A stretch of 64,000 nucleotides of DNA, taken from positions 62,001 to 126,000 of the forward strand of contig CALKER010000005.1 of the NCBI GenBank assembly GCA_938084835.1, given 5' to 3'. The notes below the pieces were generated by a model. That model searched no databases, was not told the origin of the DNA, and saw only the letters and a list, made by a program, of their open reading frames with translations. Of the stretch, positions 27,021 through 36,167 are shown in pieces. The stretch is from an uncultured Thermoguttaceae bacterium (GTDB lineage Bacteria; Planctomycetota; Planctomycetia; Pirellulales; Thermoguttaceae). The position numbers and the translations under genes were made by a program. Numbering within the stretch: the first letter of the stretch is position 1; every line of letters starts with the position of its first letter.

Positions 27021-27805
27021 AGGTGTGCTCCTTCCACGTTACTGTGCCGGTTTGTGCACGCCTAGCGTGTCGCTCCTGAGGCAGACGATGTTTTACCCCT
27101 AGGTCCCGCCTAGTCGAGGTTTACGATGGCGATGTCCGCAAAGTTGGCGATGGCAGTAGACCGCGGGATGTACCTGTGGGGTTTGCCATATTATTGGAAA
27201 AGTCGGAGCCGGCACAATTGGTCCGGGCAGTGATCCATCACTAATTGAGGGTACACGTGCAAGTCTTCGTACTGGCCGGCAGTGGGGGTACGCCGTCACC
27301 GGACAAGCGCCACGAATTACGGAACTGCCGACAATGACCGAGGAGTAAGCGAGCCACTCCCGCTGACCGGCGCTTGCAGTCGAGCCTTGTCAAGGGGCAC
27401 AGGGGTGCGTAAGAAACCTCCGACATGCAGCTTTGCACCAACTGACCTACCGGTCGGAGCCCGTAAATTTGGGGCGGGAAGCTTGGACAAGGTGGGTTGA
27501 ACTGAATTTCCCCCCTCCATGGCTCGCGGGGCACGCTTTCCCCGGCCAAGATCTCGTGGAAGACTCTAAAGGCCCGATTTCTAATTGCCTTTTCCTGTGA
27601 CTTAGCGCCCTTCCGGCAGCTATTTGACATGAACTTAGGGGCGGCTACAATGAATTCGTGGCTCGACAGTCTCGGCGTGAGGGGGTTCAGGTAGTCGGCA
27701 ACTTCGGAAATTACCACTGAAAGCTCGCTGTCCGGCCAACCTCGCGAGTTTGCCTGGCTTGCAGATAAACCGTCTGGAAAGTGTACAAGATGAGAGGGTC
27801 CTCCC
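27021..27805. other. Divergent intergenic region before the tat genes
   Basis: This gap of 785 bp lies between the glycoside hydrolase start (minus) and the first tatA-like gene (plus). It carries the sigma70-like promoter at 27624-27651. A 236-codon minus-strand frame covers much of it, but that frame runs through the tatA gene and has no recognisable features. I annotate no gene. Confidence 0.55.
27624..27651 (+). promoter_or_regulatory. Sigma70-like promoter for the first tatA-like gene
   Basis: TTGACA at 27624-27629 and TACAAT at 27646-27651 have a 16-bp spacer. The leader would be about 150 nt to the ATG at 27806. The -35 box is perfect and the -10 differs from consensus at one base. 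Confidence 0.65.
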
Positions 27806-28030
27806 ATGGGGTTTGAATACGCGCTGGCATACTTGTTCGGCACACCCGGACCATTAGAATTACTAATTTTTGGTATTGTGATTCTGATTTTGTTTGGTAA
27901 TCGCTTACCAAGTGTCATGAGGTCGCTTGGGCGGGGTGTGGTAGAGTTCAAAAAAGGTCTTCAGGGAATTGACGAAGATCTAGAGCTGGGAGAAAAAGCC
28001 GAAAAAACTTCGGAAGAGAAAAAATCTTAG
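27806..28030 (+). CDS. tatA: Twin-arginine translocase subunit TatA-like (first copy)
   Basis: TatA oligomers form the membrane-weakening or pore part of the Tat system, which exports folded proteins. The 74-residue product has the standard layout: a short N-terminus, a membrane helix (LELLIFGIVILILFGNRLP), the FGNRLP hinge, an amphipathic helix (MRSLGRGVVEFKKGLQ) and an acidic/basic tail ending EKTSEEKKS. GAGGG lies just before the ATG. No tatC is visible in the window. A second TatA/B-type gene follows 316 bp downstream. Confidence 0.9.
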   Translation: MGFEYALAYLFGTPGPLELLIFGIVILILFGNRLPSVMRSLGRGVVEFKKGLQGIDEDLELGEKAEKTSEEKKS

Positions 28031-28346
28031 TGACGTTCGTCGGCAAACTGCCTGCGGGAGTCTGCAATTTGGGAAAAACCCCAAAGGACGGTTTCAGCAG
28101 TCTTCTGGGATGCTCGTGTGGCACGATGTGCCTAGGTGTTATGAAATGACATCCTCGAAAAAAACTTTTAACGATCGAGGAAAACGGGGCAGGGAGGTCA
28201 ATGGAGCCAAGCGGCTTCGTGCATTTCCCAAGGAATTTTTAGGCTTGTAAGGACTACATTGAGTTACATCCGGGCTATGGCCGGTTAAGATCTTGGCGCG
28301 AGTGAAACGCAGATGAGCGACCGGCCGCGTATTTGGTGAGGAAGCT
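28031..28346. other. Gap between the two tat genes
   Basis: 316 bases with no gene I can support. A weak inverted repeat (CCTCG/CGAGG near 28143-28178) flanks an A/T-rich stretch; it is not a convincing terminator. Confidence 0.45.
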
Positions 28347-28619
28347 ATGTTCTCGCCGAGTCCAGGTGAGATGATCATAATCGCCGTGATTGCGATCCTC
28401 CTTTTCGGGGAAAAGTTGCCCCAAGTGGCTCGCTCGGTAGGCAAGACGGTAATGGAATTGCAGAGAAATCTCCGGGGACTAGAGCGAGAGTTTCGGATGT
28501 CGATGGAGGAGGCAGCTCGACCTTCCCAGCCGGTCAAGAAAGTGGATACTCTTGATCACGAAGAGGCTACCGCCCCGAAATTTGAGCCGCCACCAGCTTC
28601 GGAGACCCCTCCAACTTAA
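28347..28619 (+). CDS. TatA/TatB-like twin-arginine translocase subunit (second copy)
   Basis: The 90-residue product has the sequence order of a Tat A/B protein: MFSPSPGEMIIIAVIAILLF, the FGEKLPQVARSVG hinge and an amphipathic helix, then a Pro/Glu-rich tail. GAGGAAGCT precedes the ATG. The longer amphipathic region (MELQRNLRGLEREFRMSMEE) and Pro-rich end resemble TatB more than the first copy does, but A and B cannot be told apart reliably by eye. The paralogous pair next to each other suggests a division of labour of the TatA/TatB kind. Confidence 0.87.
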   Translation: MFSPSPGEMIIIAVIAILLFGEKLPQVARSVGKTVMELQRNLRGLEREFRMSMEEAARPSQPVKKVDTLDHEEATAPKFEPPPASETPPT

Positions 28620-29592
28620 GGGGGTTGCCTGTGGGAACCCGGGTGGTATTTAGGGCATTTTACGGCTAAACCTGCCTCACCGGCTTGTAATGAAACTCTT
28701 TGTCTGGCCTAATTTGATTCCGGATTGAGCAAGGGTTGTCCTGCTTGCCATTGTGGAAATGAATTGTGGGGATAAATTGCCCACGCACGTAGGTGGTGAA
28801 ATGTTGTGACCGTCGATGTAGGCGTCTTTGGGTGGAGATTGCCTTCGCAATTGGGTGTGAAAACCGGGTTCGCGGCAAATTTGCATAAACGCGATTAATA
28901 TTGTCGTAAAAGCGATTTACAGATTGGCTTCCTGTAATTTCGCTGTGGGCGCATTACCGGGGCCGTTTATTTTCCGGGAGGTAACAAGTTAATCCGGGAA
29001 GTAAGAAAAGTAATAGAAGTAAAAAACTAATAATTTAAACGTAAGGGGGTTGCTGAGTCGCGGTCCGCCTGTTGCCGGGTCTTTTGGTGAGCCGAAGTTG
29101 TTAAAGGAGTGAAGGTTACACGGCCTAACAGAGTAACTTAAGAAGCTCGGGTTCTTTACTTGGCCGCACAGCGATCTTGGAAAATTGAGTGGCCTGAGGA
29201 GCTCGGTCGAAAAGGGCCCGACTTGCCCGCCGCACGGTGGGCGCTCAGGATGGCCGGGAAGGATTTGATCCGCGGATAGCTCTTGTGGGGTGAGCTGTGG
29301 GGTGAGCTCGGGGCGAAATATGTAGTTGGTTGGTCTTGCCTTGGGACATTGCAGCAATTTTTTCGAACCGCGGCCAGATGACCCTCGGCGACCTTAGATT
29401 CGGGGCTAAACCGGCTCAGGAATTGGTTCTGCATGTAGTAATGAATAATAATGAAGGCGGGGAGAGGGGTTAAAGGGGAAATCCTTATGATTAGGGGCTA
29501 CTTAGCTCCGTAGATAGTTGGGGTGCTAAAACCATTTTAGAGCGTTATTATTTTGAAAGTAAATTGAGGCACAATAACTTTAAGAGATCGGC
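28620..29592. other. Non-coding stretch before tRNA-Val
   Basis: About 970 bases without a supported gene. It has a perfect tandem repeat of 12 bp (TGTGGGGTGAGC twice, 29284-29307). Short A/T-rich runs occur near 28985-29040 with repeated AGTAA words. A weak promoter for the tRNA could be TTGAAA at 29553 with TAACTT at 29575. Confidence 0.5.
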
Positions 29593-29666
29593 GGGCGGCT
29601 AGCTCAGTTGGTTAGAGCGCTACCCTCACACGGTAGAGGTCACTGGTTCGAGTCCAGTGCCGCCCA
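29593..29666 (+). tRNA. tRNA-Val, anticodon CAC
   Basis: The acceptor stem GGGCGGC (29593-29599) pairs with GCCGCCC (29659-29665), with A as discriminator. The D arm is GCTCAGTTGGTTAGAGC. The anticodon arm is CTACC-CTCACAC-GGTAG, so the anticodon is CAC and reads GTG. The T arm is ACTGG-TTCGAGT-CCAGT. CCA is not encoded. Confidence 0.96.
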
Positions 29667-30941
29667 CTGTCTATTGGGAAGAAAAAGATTCGTAAGATAT
29701 TCCCTTACACGGACTTTTTTTACTTTTGTACTTATGGTTTAGGTCGAAATCCGCTTTGCCCCTTGGCCTTTTCTGGACAGCCCCGGTGCAGTTTCAAGAT
29801 CAGCGACTAGGTGCCCCAAGTCCAGCGAATTCCTTTTGCCGGACAGTCTGACCACTCATCTCCACCGATTCAGCAAAACTTCCCGCAGAAGAGGTCGGAG
29901 GTGGCCGCTGGGCGAATAAAGGCGGAGTAAAGTTTGTCCGGCGTTTAAAATGCCAACGACTGGAAGCCCCGGCCTATGTCGAACGGGAGTCTCTAGCTTT
30001 GTTGCAACTGGAGTATTTGGACAACCATTAGCCAAAGAGGCGCCAGTTAGCCTCGGTGCTGCCAATGTGATCGTCCATTCAGAGGGGGCCTTCCGAACCT
30101 CCAGAAATATTACGCTTTCATAATTCGGGGTAAATCTGCAATGCGGAGCTTTGCGCTGCACCCCTTTTTAGCACTAACAGATTGAAATTATTCATTTTGG
30201 CGGGATTTAAGTTCATTTTGGCTGGCATTAGGCCGCGAGGGAGGCCGAGTGTGTCTCTGAGTTTTCCCGGATGTTGCGGAAGAGGCCGACCAGATCACGA
30301 TCACAAGCGTCAACACGAAGGGTCTTCTCCGATCCCGCGGAAAAGGCCCTTCATCATCCGGTGCGTCGCAAGCATGAAAATCACCGGGGGCGAATCAATC
30401 CCAAGTGCATTTTCTTCGAATGCACGGATGGTCTTTGGGATAAGGGGAACGATTCCACAGAACACAAAGCAATGGCCCGCCCATGCCCCGGGATTTATAG
30501 ACCGAAGGTCCACCCACATCCGAGGAAGGGTATTGACACCGTCGGATGAGTTCCACCGCTTGCCGCTAACTCGTCCCACTCCTGGGGGACGAATAAGTAC
30601 TGGCCCCTCTCCAAACTTAGGTTCTGTGGGTTGCTTTGGGCTTTGGGCCAAGGGACTGCGGCCGATGCCACTTGATATAACGTATGGACAAACTGAAAGC
30701 GGCGAATATAATCTGCTCGAATCGCTCGGCAGGCCGAACCCCTCTTTGGGATGCATTTGCCACCAGGAGAAGATTGTACGCTATGAGTCTGCGCTGGATG
30801 CAGCATTCGCGTAGGGAGATCTCTTGGTGGTCGTTAGGCGGGCCCAAAGACGCCGAGTTGGAGCGGTAGTGACCGACCAAGGGGATGGTGATGGGTATTC
30901 GGTAGAGTTTGATAATTTTTGGGTATTGAGGGCTCCCCAAA
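29667..30941. other. Non-coding stretch between tRNA-Val and carB
   Basis: About 1.28 kb with no intact gene I can support. A 210-codon plus-strand frame (30182-30814) has no recognisable features and conflicts with a more protein-like minus-strand segment, listed separately as a possible decayed gene. Near 30188-30222 the word TTCATTTTGGC(T)GG occurs twice. Confidence 0.5.
30245..30520 (-). pseudogene. Possible remnant of a membrane protein gene (frameshifted)
   Basis: Read on the minus strand, the segment around 30517-30340 gives AWAGHCFVFCGIVPLIPKTI, followed by RAFEENALGIDSPPVIFMLA and THRMMKGLFRG. A +1 shift near 30330 continues it as RRPFVLTLVIVIWSASS, a second hydrophobic helix. The order helix, PKTIRAFEE, PPVIFMLATH, helix faintly recalls the middle of a GspF-type domain. 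No start, ribosome site or full domain is visible. It may equally be chance; I list it because it is more protein-like than other frames in this gap. Confidence 0.2.
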
Positions 30942-33900
30942 GTGCCACGACGTGAGGACTTGCAGAAAATTTTGATTATCGGTTCCGGCCCAATTGTGAT
31001 TGGTCAGGCGTGCGAATTTGACTACTCAGGTAGCCAGGCCTGTAAGGCTCTTCGGGAAGAGGGTTACGAGGTCGTGTTGGTGAACTCGAACCCTGCCACC
31101 ATCATGACCGACCCTGAAATGGCTGATCGCACGTACATCGAACCGCTGACCTGGGAATTTGTGGCGCGGATTATCGAGAAAGAAAGGCCTGACGCACTCC
31201 TCCCCACCCTAGGCGGGCAAACGGGTTTGAACCTAGCCGTGGATCTCCACCGCCGAGGGGTTCTTCGCGACTATCGAGTAGAAGTCCTTGGCGCCCATCC
31301 CGACGCGATTGCGAATGCGGAAGAGCGTGATTTGTTCCAAAAGACCATGCAAAAGATCGGTTTGGACCTACCCCGCGGTCGGACCGTCAGTAGTTTGGAG
31401 GAAGCTCGCGAGGTTGTTGAGTGGATCGGATTACCGTGTGTGGTGCGCCCCAGTTACTGCCTTGGAGGGACCGGCTCCAGTGTAGCTTTTAACCGCCAGG
31501 AATTCGAGGAAAAGGTGGCGCGTGGATTGGCGATGTCCATGGTCCACCAAGTACTTCTTGAAGAGTCGGTCCTTGGGTGGAAAGAGATTGAAACCGAGGT
31601 CATGCGGGACGCGGACGATCATGTGATCTTAATCTGTTCGATCGAAAACTTTGATCCCATGGGCGTCCACACGGGCGACTCCATTACGGTAGCGCCTGTG
31701 CAGACTCTTTCCTTCCCAGAATATGATGTTATCCGTGAGGCTTCACTGGAAATTATTCGCGCAGTGGGGGTGGAAGGCGGTGGGTCGAACATCCAGTTTG
31801 CCATTCACCCGGAAACAGGCCGCATCGTTGTGATCGAGATGAACCCGCGGGTCAGCCGCTCAAGCGCCTTGGCGTCCAAGGCCACGGGTTTCCCAATCGC
31901 TAGGGTGACGGCGAAGTTGGCAGTGGGCTATCGCCTTCGCGAACTTCTCAACGATATCACAAAAAAGACCACCTTCTGCTTTGAACCGACTGTGGACTAT
32001 GTGGTGGTCAAAGTGGCGCGGTTTGCCTTCGAGAAATTCCCCGAGGCTGATCCTCAGTTGACAACTCAGATGAAAAGCGTTGGGGAGACCATGGCCGTCG
32101 GTCGTACGTTTAAGGAGGCGCTCCAGAAGGCGATTCGCGGTCTGGAAGTAGGTCGGTTCGGTTTGGGTTGCGACGGGAAGGACCTGTGGGGAACTCCGGA
32201 ACAACCTAGTTTGGAGGAGGTGCGGCAAAAGCTGGCCGTTCCCAATGACAAGCGGTTATGGTACATCCGCTACGGTTTTAAGTACGGGATGTCAATTGAT
32301 GAGATCTACGAGCTAACGTATATCGACCGGTGGTTCCTCGACCAGATCAAACAGCTTGTGGAGATGGAGGAAACCCTGCAGAGCGTACCCCGAATCGAGG
32401 ACTGTAGCACCGAGCTTCTTCGGCAGGCTAAGCAGTATGGGTTTTCCGATCGGCAGCTGGCGACCATTTGGAACATTCCGGAAATGGAGGTCCGTGCCGA
32501 GCGAAAACGCCGTGGAGTTGTGGCCGTTTACAAAGCGGTGGATACGTGTGCCGGCGAATTTGAGGCGTTTACGCCGTACTATTATTCGACCTACGAAGAA
32601 GAAGATGAGTTGCCCGCTAAGCAGCCTAACGAGCGGCGAGTGATGATCTTGGGCGGAGGCCCCAACCGAATTGGACAGGGGATCGAATTCGACTACTGCT
32701 GTTGTCATGCAAGCTTTGCTCTTCGCGAGCTGGGTTATACGGCCGTGATGGTCAACTGCAACCCGGAGACCGTCAGCACCGACTACGATACGAGCGACAT
32801 ACTTTTCTTCGAACCGTTGACCGCTGAGGACGTGCTGAACATTTACGAGCGCATTGAACCGGAAGGAGTGATTGTCCAATTTGGCGGGCAAACCCCTCTC
32901 AACCTCGCTCGGGCGTTAGAGCAGGCTGGCGTGCGGATTCTAGGTACCAGCGTTGAGACTATCGAGGATGCGGAGGATCGCGAGCGGTTTGTGCGAGTGC
33001 TGCAGCGGGTTGGGCTGCGGCAGCCGGCCAATGCCACGGCACGCAGCCTGGCGGAGGCCCGCGCCGCGGTCAACAGGGTGGGGTTCCCCGTGCTTGTTCG
33101 CCCCAGTTATGTCTTGGGCGGCCGCGCCATGGAAATTTGTTACGACATGGCCCAATTCGAAGCCTTTATGCGGGAAGCTTTTTTGGCGGCCGAGGGCCAA
33201 CCCGTCCTCATTGATCGCTTTCTAGAGGATGCCACCGAAGTGGATGTAGATTCGGTAGCCGACGGAAAACGCGCGGTGATCGGCGGTGTGCTGGAGCACA
33301 TCGAAGAAGCCGGCGTTCACTCCGGCGATTCCGCCTGCGCCTTGCCCCCCTTCAGCCTGCCGGAAGAGGTCGTGGAAGAAATCCGGGAAGCTACTCGTCG
33401 CTTGGCCCTGCATCTGAATGTCCAGGGGCTCATGAATGTCCAGTACGCCGTTAAGTGGGAGGAAGGTAGGCCCGTGGTATATGTCCTGGAGGTTAATCCC
33501 CGGGCAAGTCGTACTGTGCCATTTGTCTCCAAGGCTACAGGGGTACCTTTGGCGAAAGTTGCTACCAAAGTGATGCTGGGCGTGTCGCTGGAACAACAGC
33601 ACTTGGTGCACGACCTAAAGCCCGTGCGAGTATCGGTAAAGGAGGCTGTGTTCCCCTTCATCAAATTTGTGGGAGTTGATACCGTCCTGGGTCCGGAAAT
33701 GAAATCCACTGGCGAGGTTATGGGTGTTGCTCCCACTTTCCCCCTAGCTTTTGCGAAAAGTCAGATTGCCGCCGGAACTTATTTGCCCACCGAAGGAACC
33801 GTCCTGATCAGTGTGGCGGACCGACATAAAGAAGCAATCGTCCCGATTGCTCGTCGCCTCCGCCAGCTGGGATTCCAGTTGGTTGCCACCCGAGGAACGG

Positions 33901-34232
33901 CCAAATGTTTGGCTGACGCCGGCATCGAGGTGACTGTCCTGAAGAAAATTCAGGAAGGCCATCCGAACCCGCTCGATCTCATCTATAACGGGCACTTGCA
34001 ATTGATCGTCAACACGCCAAGCGGCAAGGGGGCACGGACTGACGAGGGCAAGATCCGCGCGGCAGCAGTGGCCCGCGGAATCGCTTATGTCACCACCGTT
34101 CAGGCGGCAGAGGCAGTTGTCCAAGCCATTGAGGCAATGCGCACCATGGAAATGACCGTGGAAGCCCTTCAGGACCGCTTTCCCGCATTAGCGCGACCAA
34201 AAGTTCGGAAGCCGTCAATGATAAGACGTTAA
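30942..34232 (+). CDS. carB: Carbamoyl phosphate synthase large subunit
   Basis: CarB makes carbamoyl phosphate from bicarbonate, ammonia (tunnelled from the glutaminase CarA) and two ATP, for pyrimidine and arginine synthesis. The start is GTG 30942, with TGAGGG upstream; the product has 1,096 residues, the usual size. The two homologous halves are clear: [20 protein letters not shown] at the N-terminus and [19 protein letters not shown] at ~570. Each half has a [10 protein letters not shown] or [10 protein letters not shown] loop and an ATP-grasp core ([20 protein letters not shown]). The metal-binding ends are also present ([38 protein letters not shown]). The last ~150 residues form the MGS allosteric domain. 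No carA is adjacent. Confidence 0.97.
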   Translation: MPRREDLQKILIIGSGPIVIGQACEFDYSGSQACKALREEGYEVVLVNSNPATIMTDPEMADRTYIEPLTWEFVARIIEKERPDALLPTLGGQTGLNLAVDLHRRGVLRDYRVEVLGAHPDAIANAEERDLFQKTMQKIGLDLPRGRTVSSLEEAREVVEWIGLPCVVRPSYCLGGTGSSVAFNRQEFEEKVARGLAMSMVHQVLLEESVLGWKEIETEVMRDADDHVILICSIENFDPMGVHTGDSITVAPVQTLSFPEYDVIREASLEIIRAVGVEGGGSNIQFAIHPETGRIVVIEMNPRVSRSSALASKATGFPIARVTAKLAVGYRLRELLNDITKKTTFCFEPTVDYVVVKVARFAFEKFPEADPQLTTQMKSVGETMAVGRTFKEALQKAIRGLEVGRFGLGCDGKDLWGTPEQPSLEEVRQKLAVPNDKRLWYIRYGFKYGMSIDEIYELTYIDRWFLDQIKQLVEMEETLQSVPRIEDCSTELLRQAKQYGFSDRQLATIWNIPEMEVRAERKRRGVVAVYKAVDTCAGEFEAFTPYYYSTYEEEDELPAKQPNERRVMILGGGPNRIGQGIEFDYCCCHASFALRELGYTAVMVNCNPETVSTDYDTSDILFFEPLTAEDVLNIYERIEPEGVIVQFGGQTPLNLARALEQAGVRILGTSVETIEDAEDRERFVRVLQRVGLRQPANATARSLAEARAAVNRVGFPVLVRPSYVLGGRAMEICYDMAQFEAFMREAFLAAEGQPVLIDRFLEDATEVDVDSVADGKRAVIGGVLEHIEEAGVHSGDSACALPPFSLPEEVVEEIREATRRLALHLNVQGLMNVQYAVKWEEGRPVVYVLEVNPRASRTVPFVSKATGVPLAKVATKVMLGVSLEQQHLVHDLKPVRVSVKEAVFPFIKFVGVDTVLGPEMKSTGEVMGVAPTFPLAFAKSQIAAGTYLPTEGTVLISVADRHKEAIVPIARRLRQLGFQLVATRGTAKCLADAGIEVTVLKKIQEGHPNPLDLIYNGHLQLIVNTPSGKGARTDEGKIRAAAVARGIAYVTTVQAAEAVVQAIEAMRTMEMTVEALQDRFPALARPKVRKPSMIRR

Positions 34233-34402
34233 AGCAAATTTTGGTCTGGACCTAGGATTAGGGCTGGGCCACCAGAGGGCTTGGGCCGGACGGAGCATGT
34301 TGCGGTTGGAGATCCGGCCGACATAAGGTTTCCGTCGGCAGGATGGCCTGCTTTGTGTGACATCGGTACGTGTACCCCTAGACTTTTCCTGGGGAACGCA
34401 TT

Positions 34403-35392
34403 GTGGTCACAGGTTTCCTACACCCGTGGCTTGTCCGCTTGCGGGAAATGGTAGTGCGACTCGAGCCTCAGTGGCACAAGCGTCACCGCGATTTTCTGAT
34501 GAGGAGCTTCCAACTGCCAGGAGGTTGGGCGGGGCGCCAAGGGCCGCCGAATCCGTATTACACCGGGTTCGGTCTACGCGGGCTTTTCCTTTTGGACGGG
34601 CTTTCGCCGGAGCTATTGCGCGCAAGCGGGCGTTTTCTCCAGCGTTTGCCTTTTTCCCATCTTGCCCCGGCAGACGTTTTTGCCGTAATCCTCGTCCAGC
34701 CGATTCTTGGAGAAGTCATTCTCCCCCCGAGGAGGGTTATAACTTTTCTGGCCCAACTGGTTCGACCGGATGGCGGGTTCGCAGCAACGGCCGCATCTTC
34801 CGAGGGAAGTGTGTTTGCCACCTTCCTTGCGGTGGAGGCCGTCACAGTAGTCAACGCCGTCTTGCAGGAGAATTGTGGGGAGTTTGGGACCGGTACTTTT
34901 CCCTCGGCCGAACAAATCTTGGGGTTTCTCCTGGCCCGGCAGAGGAGAGATGGCGGGTTCGCAGAGGCCTCGGCCGCACCGTTGGGTGCAGTACCGACAA
35001 CGGTGGCAGCTTTGGCCACGTTGCGTCTCCTCGAAGTTTCTGCGCAAGAAGCGGTCAAAAGAGCTTGTGACTTTATTGTGCACCAGCAAGACCTCAGCGG
35101 CGGATTTCGCGTAGGAAGTTTGGCCCCAGCTCCGGACCTCCTTAGTACCGCGCTTGGACTTCTTGCATTAGCCGACTTCAACTATCTGAAATGCGGGCAG
35201 CTTCGAAATCCGCTGCCTTTCATCGAAGGCTGTGAATCCCCCTCGGGCGGTTACCGCTCTGACCCGACAGACGAAACCCCTGACGTCGAATACACGTTCT
35301 ACGGCGTGTTAGCGAGGGGCATCTGCGAGGCGTATATGCCGGCGACGGTGGGCAGATCGAGTGTCGCTCGGCCCGATGTGGACAAACTTTAG
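34403..35392 (+). CDS. Prenyltransferase beta-like alpha/alpha-toroid protein (cytoplasmic)
   Basis: The 329-residue product starts at GTG 34403 with GGGGA upstream; ATG 34448 is an alternative. It has no signal peptide. It is built of repeats of the prenyltransferase/squalene oxidase type: ITFLAQLVRPDGGFAATAAS, ILGFLLARQRRDGGFAEASA, FIVHQQDLSGGFRVGSLAP and a last unit around CESPSGGYRSDP. Each QQ/RQ-x-DGGF turn is followed by a helix such as TTVAALATLRLLEV. The end, DVEYTFYGVLA, aligns with the protein prenyltransferase motif D-x-x-H-T-x-F-G-x-A, but the zinc-binding His is Tyr here. No DxDD terpene-cyclase motif is visible. It is therefore unlikely to be a normal farnesyl/geranylgeranyl transferase or hopene cyclase. 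Its function is unknown. Confidence 0.75.
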   Translation: MVTGFLHPWLVRLREMVVRLEPQWHKRHRDFLMRSFQLPGGWAGRQGPPNPYYTGFGLRGLFLLDGLSPELLRASGRFLQRLPFSHLAPADVFAVILVQPILGEVILPPRRVITFLAQLVRPDGGFAATAASSEGSVFATFLAVEAVTVVNAVLQENCGEFGTGTFPSAEQILGFLLARQRRDGGFAEASAAPLGAVPTTVAALATLRLLEVSAQEAVKRACDFIVHQQDLSGGFRVGSLAPAPDLLSTALGLLALADFNYLKCGQLRNPLPFIEGCESPSGGYRSDPTDETPDVEYTFYGVLARGICEAYMPATVGRSSVARPDVDKL

Positions 35393-35807
35393 CCTCGGTG
35401 AGTCCTTCTAGACACGTGCCAGTTACCTACGCTTTAAATCGGTTTGGGGGCGGGGTCGAGGAATCCTCAGGCCTTGCCAAGCTGCCTTCGCGTGGCGAAG
35501 CTTGCAACTACTTAGTGACCCTCCCTAGGGGAAGCAGTGGGAGCTGTCGATGAATGGCACGACAGAGCCGTTTGGCGCCGGATTTAACCTTGCGAACCTG
35601 CGGTTGGCGTACGACGTCTTCCCGGTCATGAACCCCTGGTGGTGTGTGGTACCGAGGGCGGGCGGGGATCTTTATGGCTAGGATATCCCTATTTGGGCGC
35701 AAATTGAAAAGCCGGCTTTTAGGTAGGCCGGCTTTTTCAGGGAAAGAAAGCGATAATGGTTATCGCAAAAATCTGCCAACCGATTGGGTTGGCCAAAATT
35801 TGAGAAA
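35393..35807. other. Convergent intergenic region
   Basis: 415 bases between the ends of the toroid gene (plus) and the BON gene (minus). It contains the bidirectional terminator at 35707-35737 and no gene that I can support. Confidence 0.6.
35707..35737. terminator. Bidirectional rho-independent terminator
   Basis: A perfect 10-bp stem, AAAAGCCGGC (35707-35716) with GCCGGCTTTT (35727-35736), encloses a 10-nt loop and has A- and T-runs on its two sides. It lies between convergent genes, about 70 bp from the BON stop. Confidence 0.85.
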
Positions 35808-36167
35808 CTAGCTGACCACCTCCAGTTCGTTAGAAATCTCCTCAACGCCCTCGATCTTCCTTAGCACCTCCTGCGCCATTTGTTTCTGGAAGTACGAATG
35901 AACCACGCCCTTTAGGACGACACGTCCTGCATGGGTCTCCACCCGAACCCGTCTTTTCGGCAGGTACGGGTTCAGAAGGATGGCACGCTTAATCCGTTCC
36001 GCCAGCTCATCACCACTGGCGGGCCCTTTGACGTTAGCACGGGGCGTCCCTACCAATGCCGATCCGGATCGATTCGGCTCAAGTAAGCGCGTGGTCCCAA
36101 ACCTTGATGCTACCTCAAGTGCTGTTCCCTCCGCAACCGGCGAACTCACAAAAGTTACTCCATCCAT
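35808..36167 (-). CDS. Small BON-domain protein
   Basis: The 119-residue product starts at ATG 36167, with GAGGGAGGG about 9 nt upstream; an ATG at 36188 would add seven residues but has a poorer site. The C-terminal ~75 residues form a BON domain: LAERIKRAILLNPYLPKRRV, then VRVETHAGRVVLKGVV, and QKQMAQEVLRKIEGVEEISN ending in a short strand (ELEVVS). BON domains bind phospholipids or partner proteins at membranes. I see no signal peptide, so it is probably cytoplasmic or uses another route. The first ~45 residues are low in structure. Confidence 0.85.
   Translation of the reverse strand: MDGVTFVSSPVAEGTALEVASRFGTTRLLEPNRSGSALVGTPRANVKGPASGDELAERIKRAILLNPYLPKRRVRVETHAGRVVLKGVVHSYFQKQMAQEVLRKIEGVEEISNELEVVS

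Noticed and set aside
27241..27951. A 236-codon minus-strand frame overlapping tatA
   Set aside because: It runs antisense through a firm tatA gene and has no recognisable features.
30182..30814. A 210-codon plus-strand frame before carB
   Set aside because: No recognisable domain or ribosome site; the opposite strand is more protein-like over the same bases.
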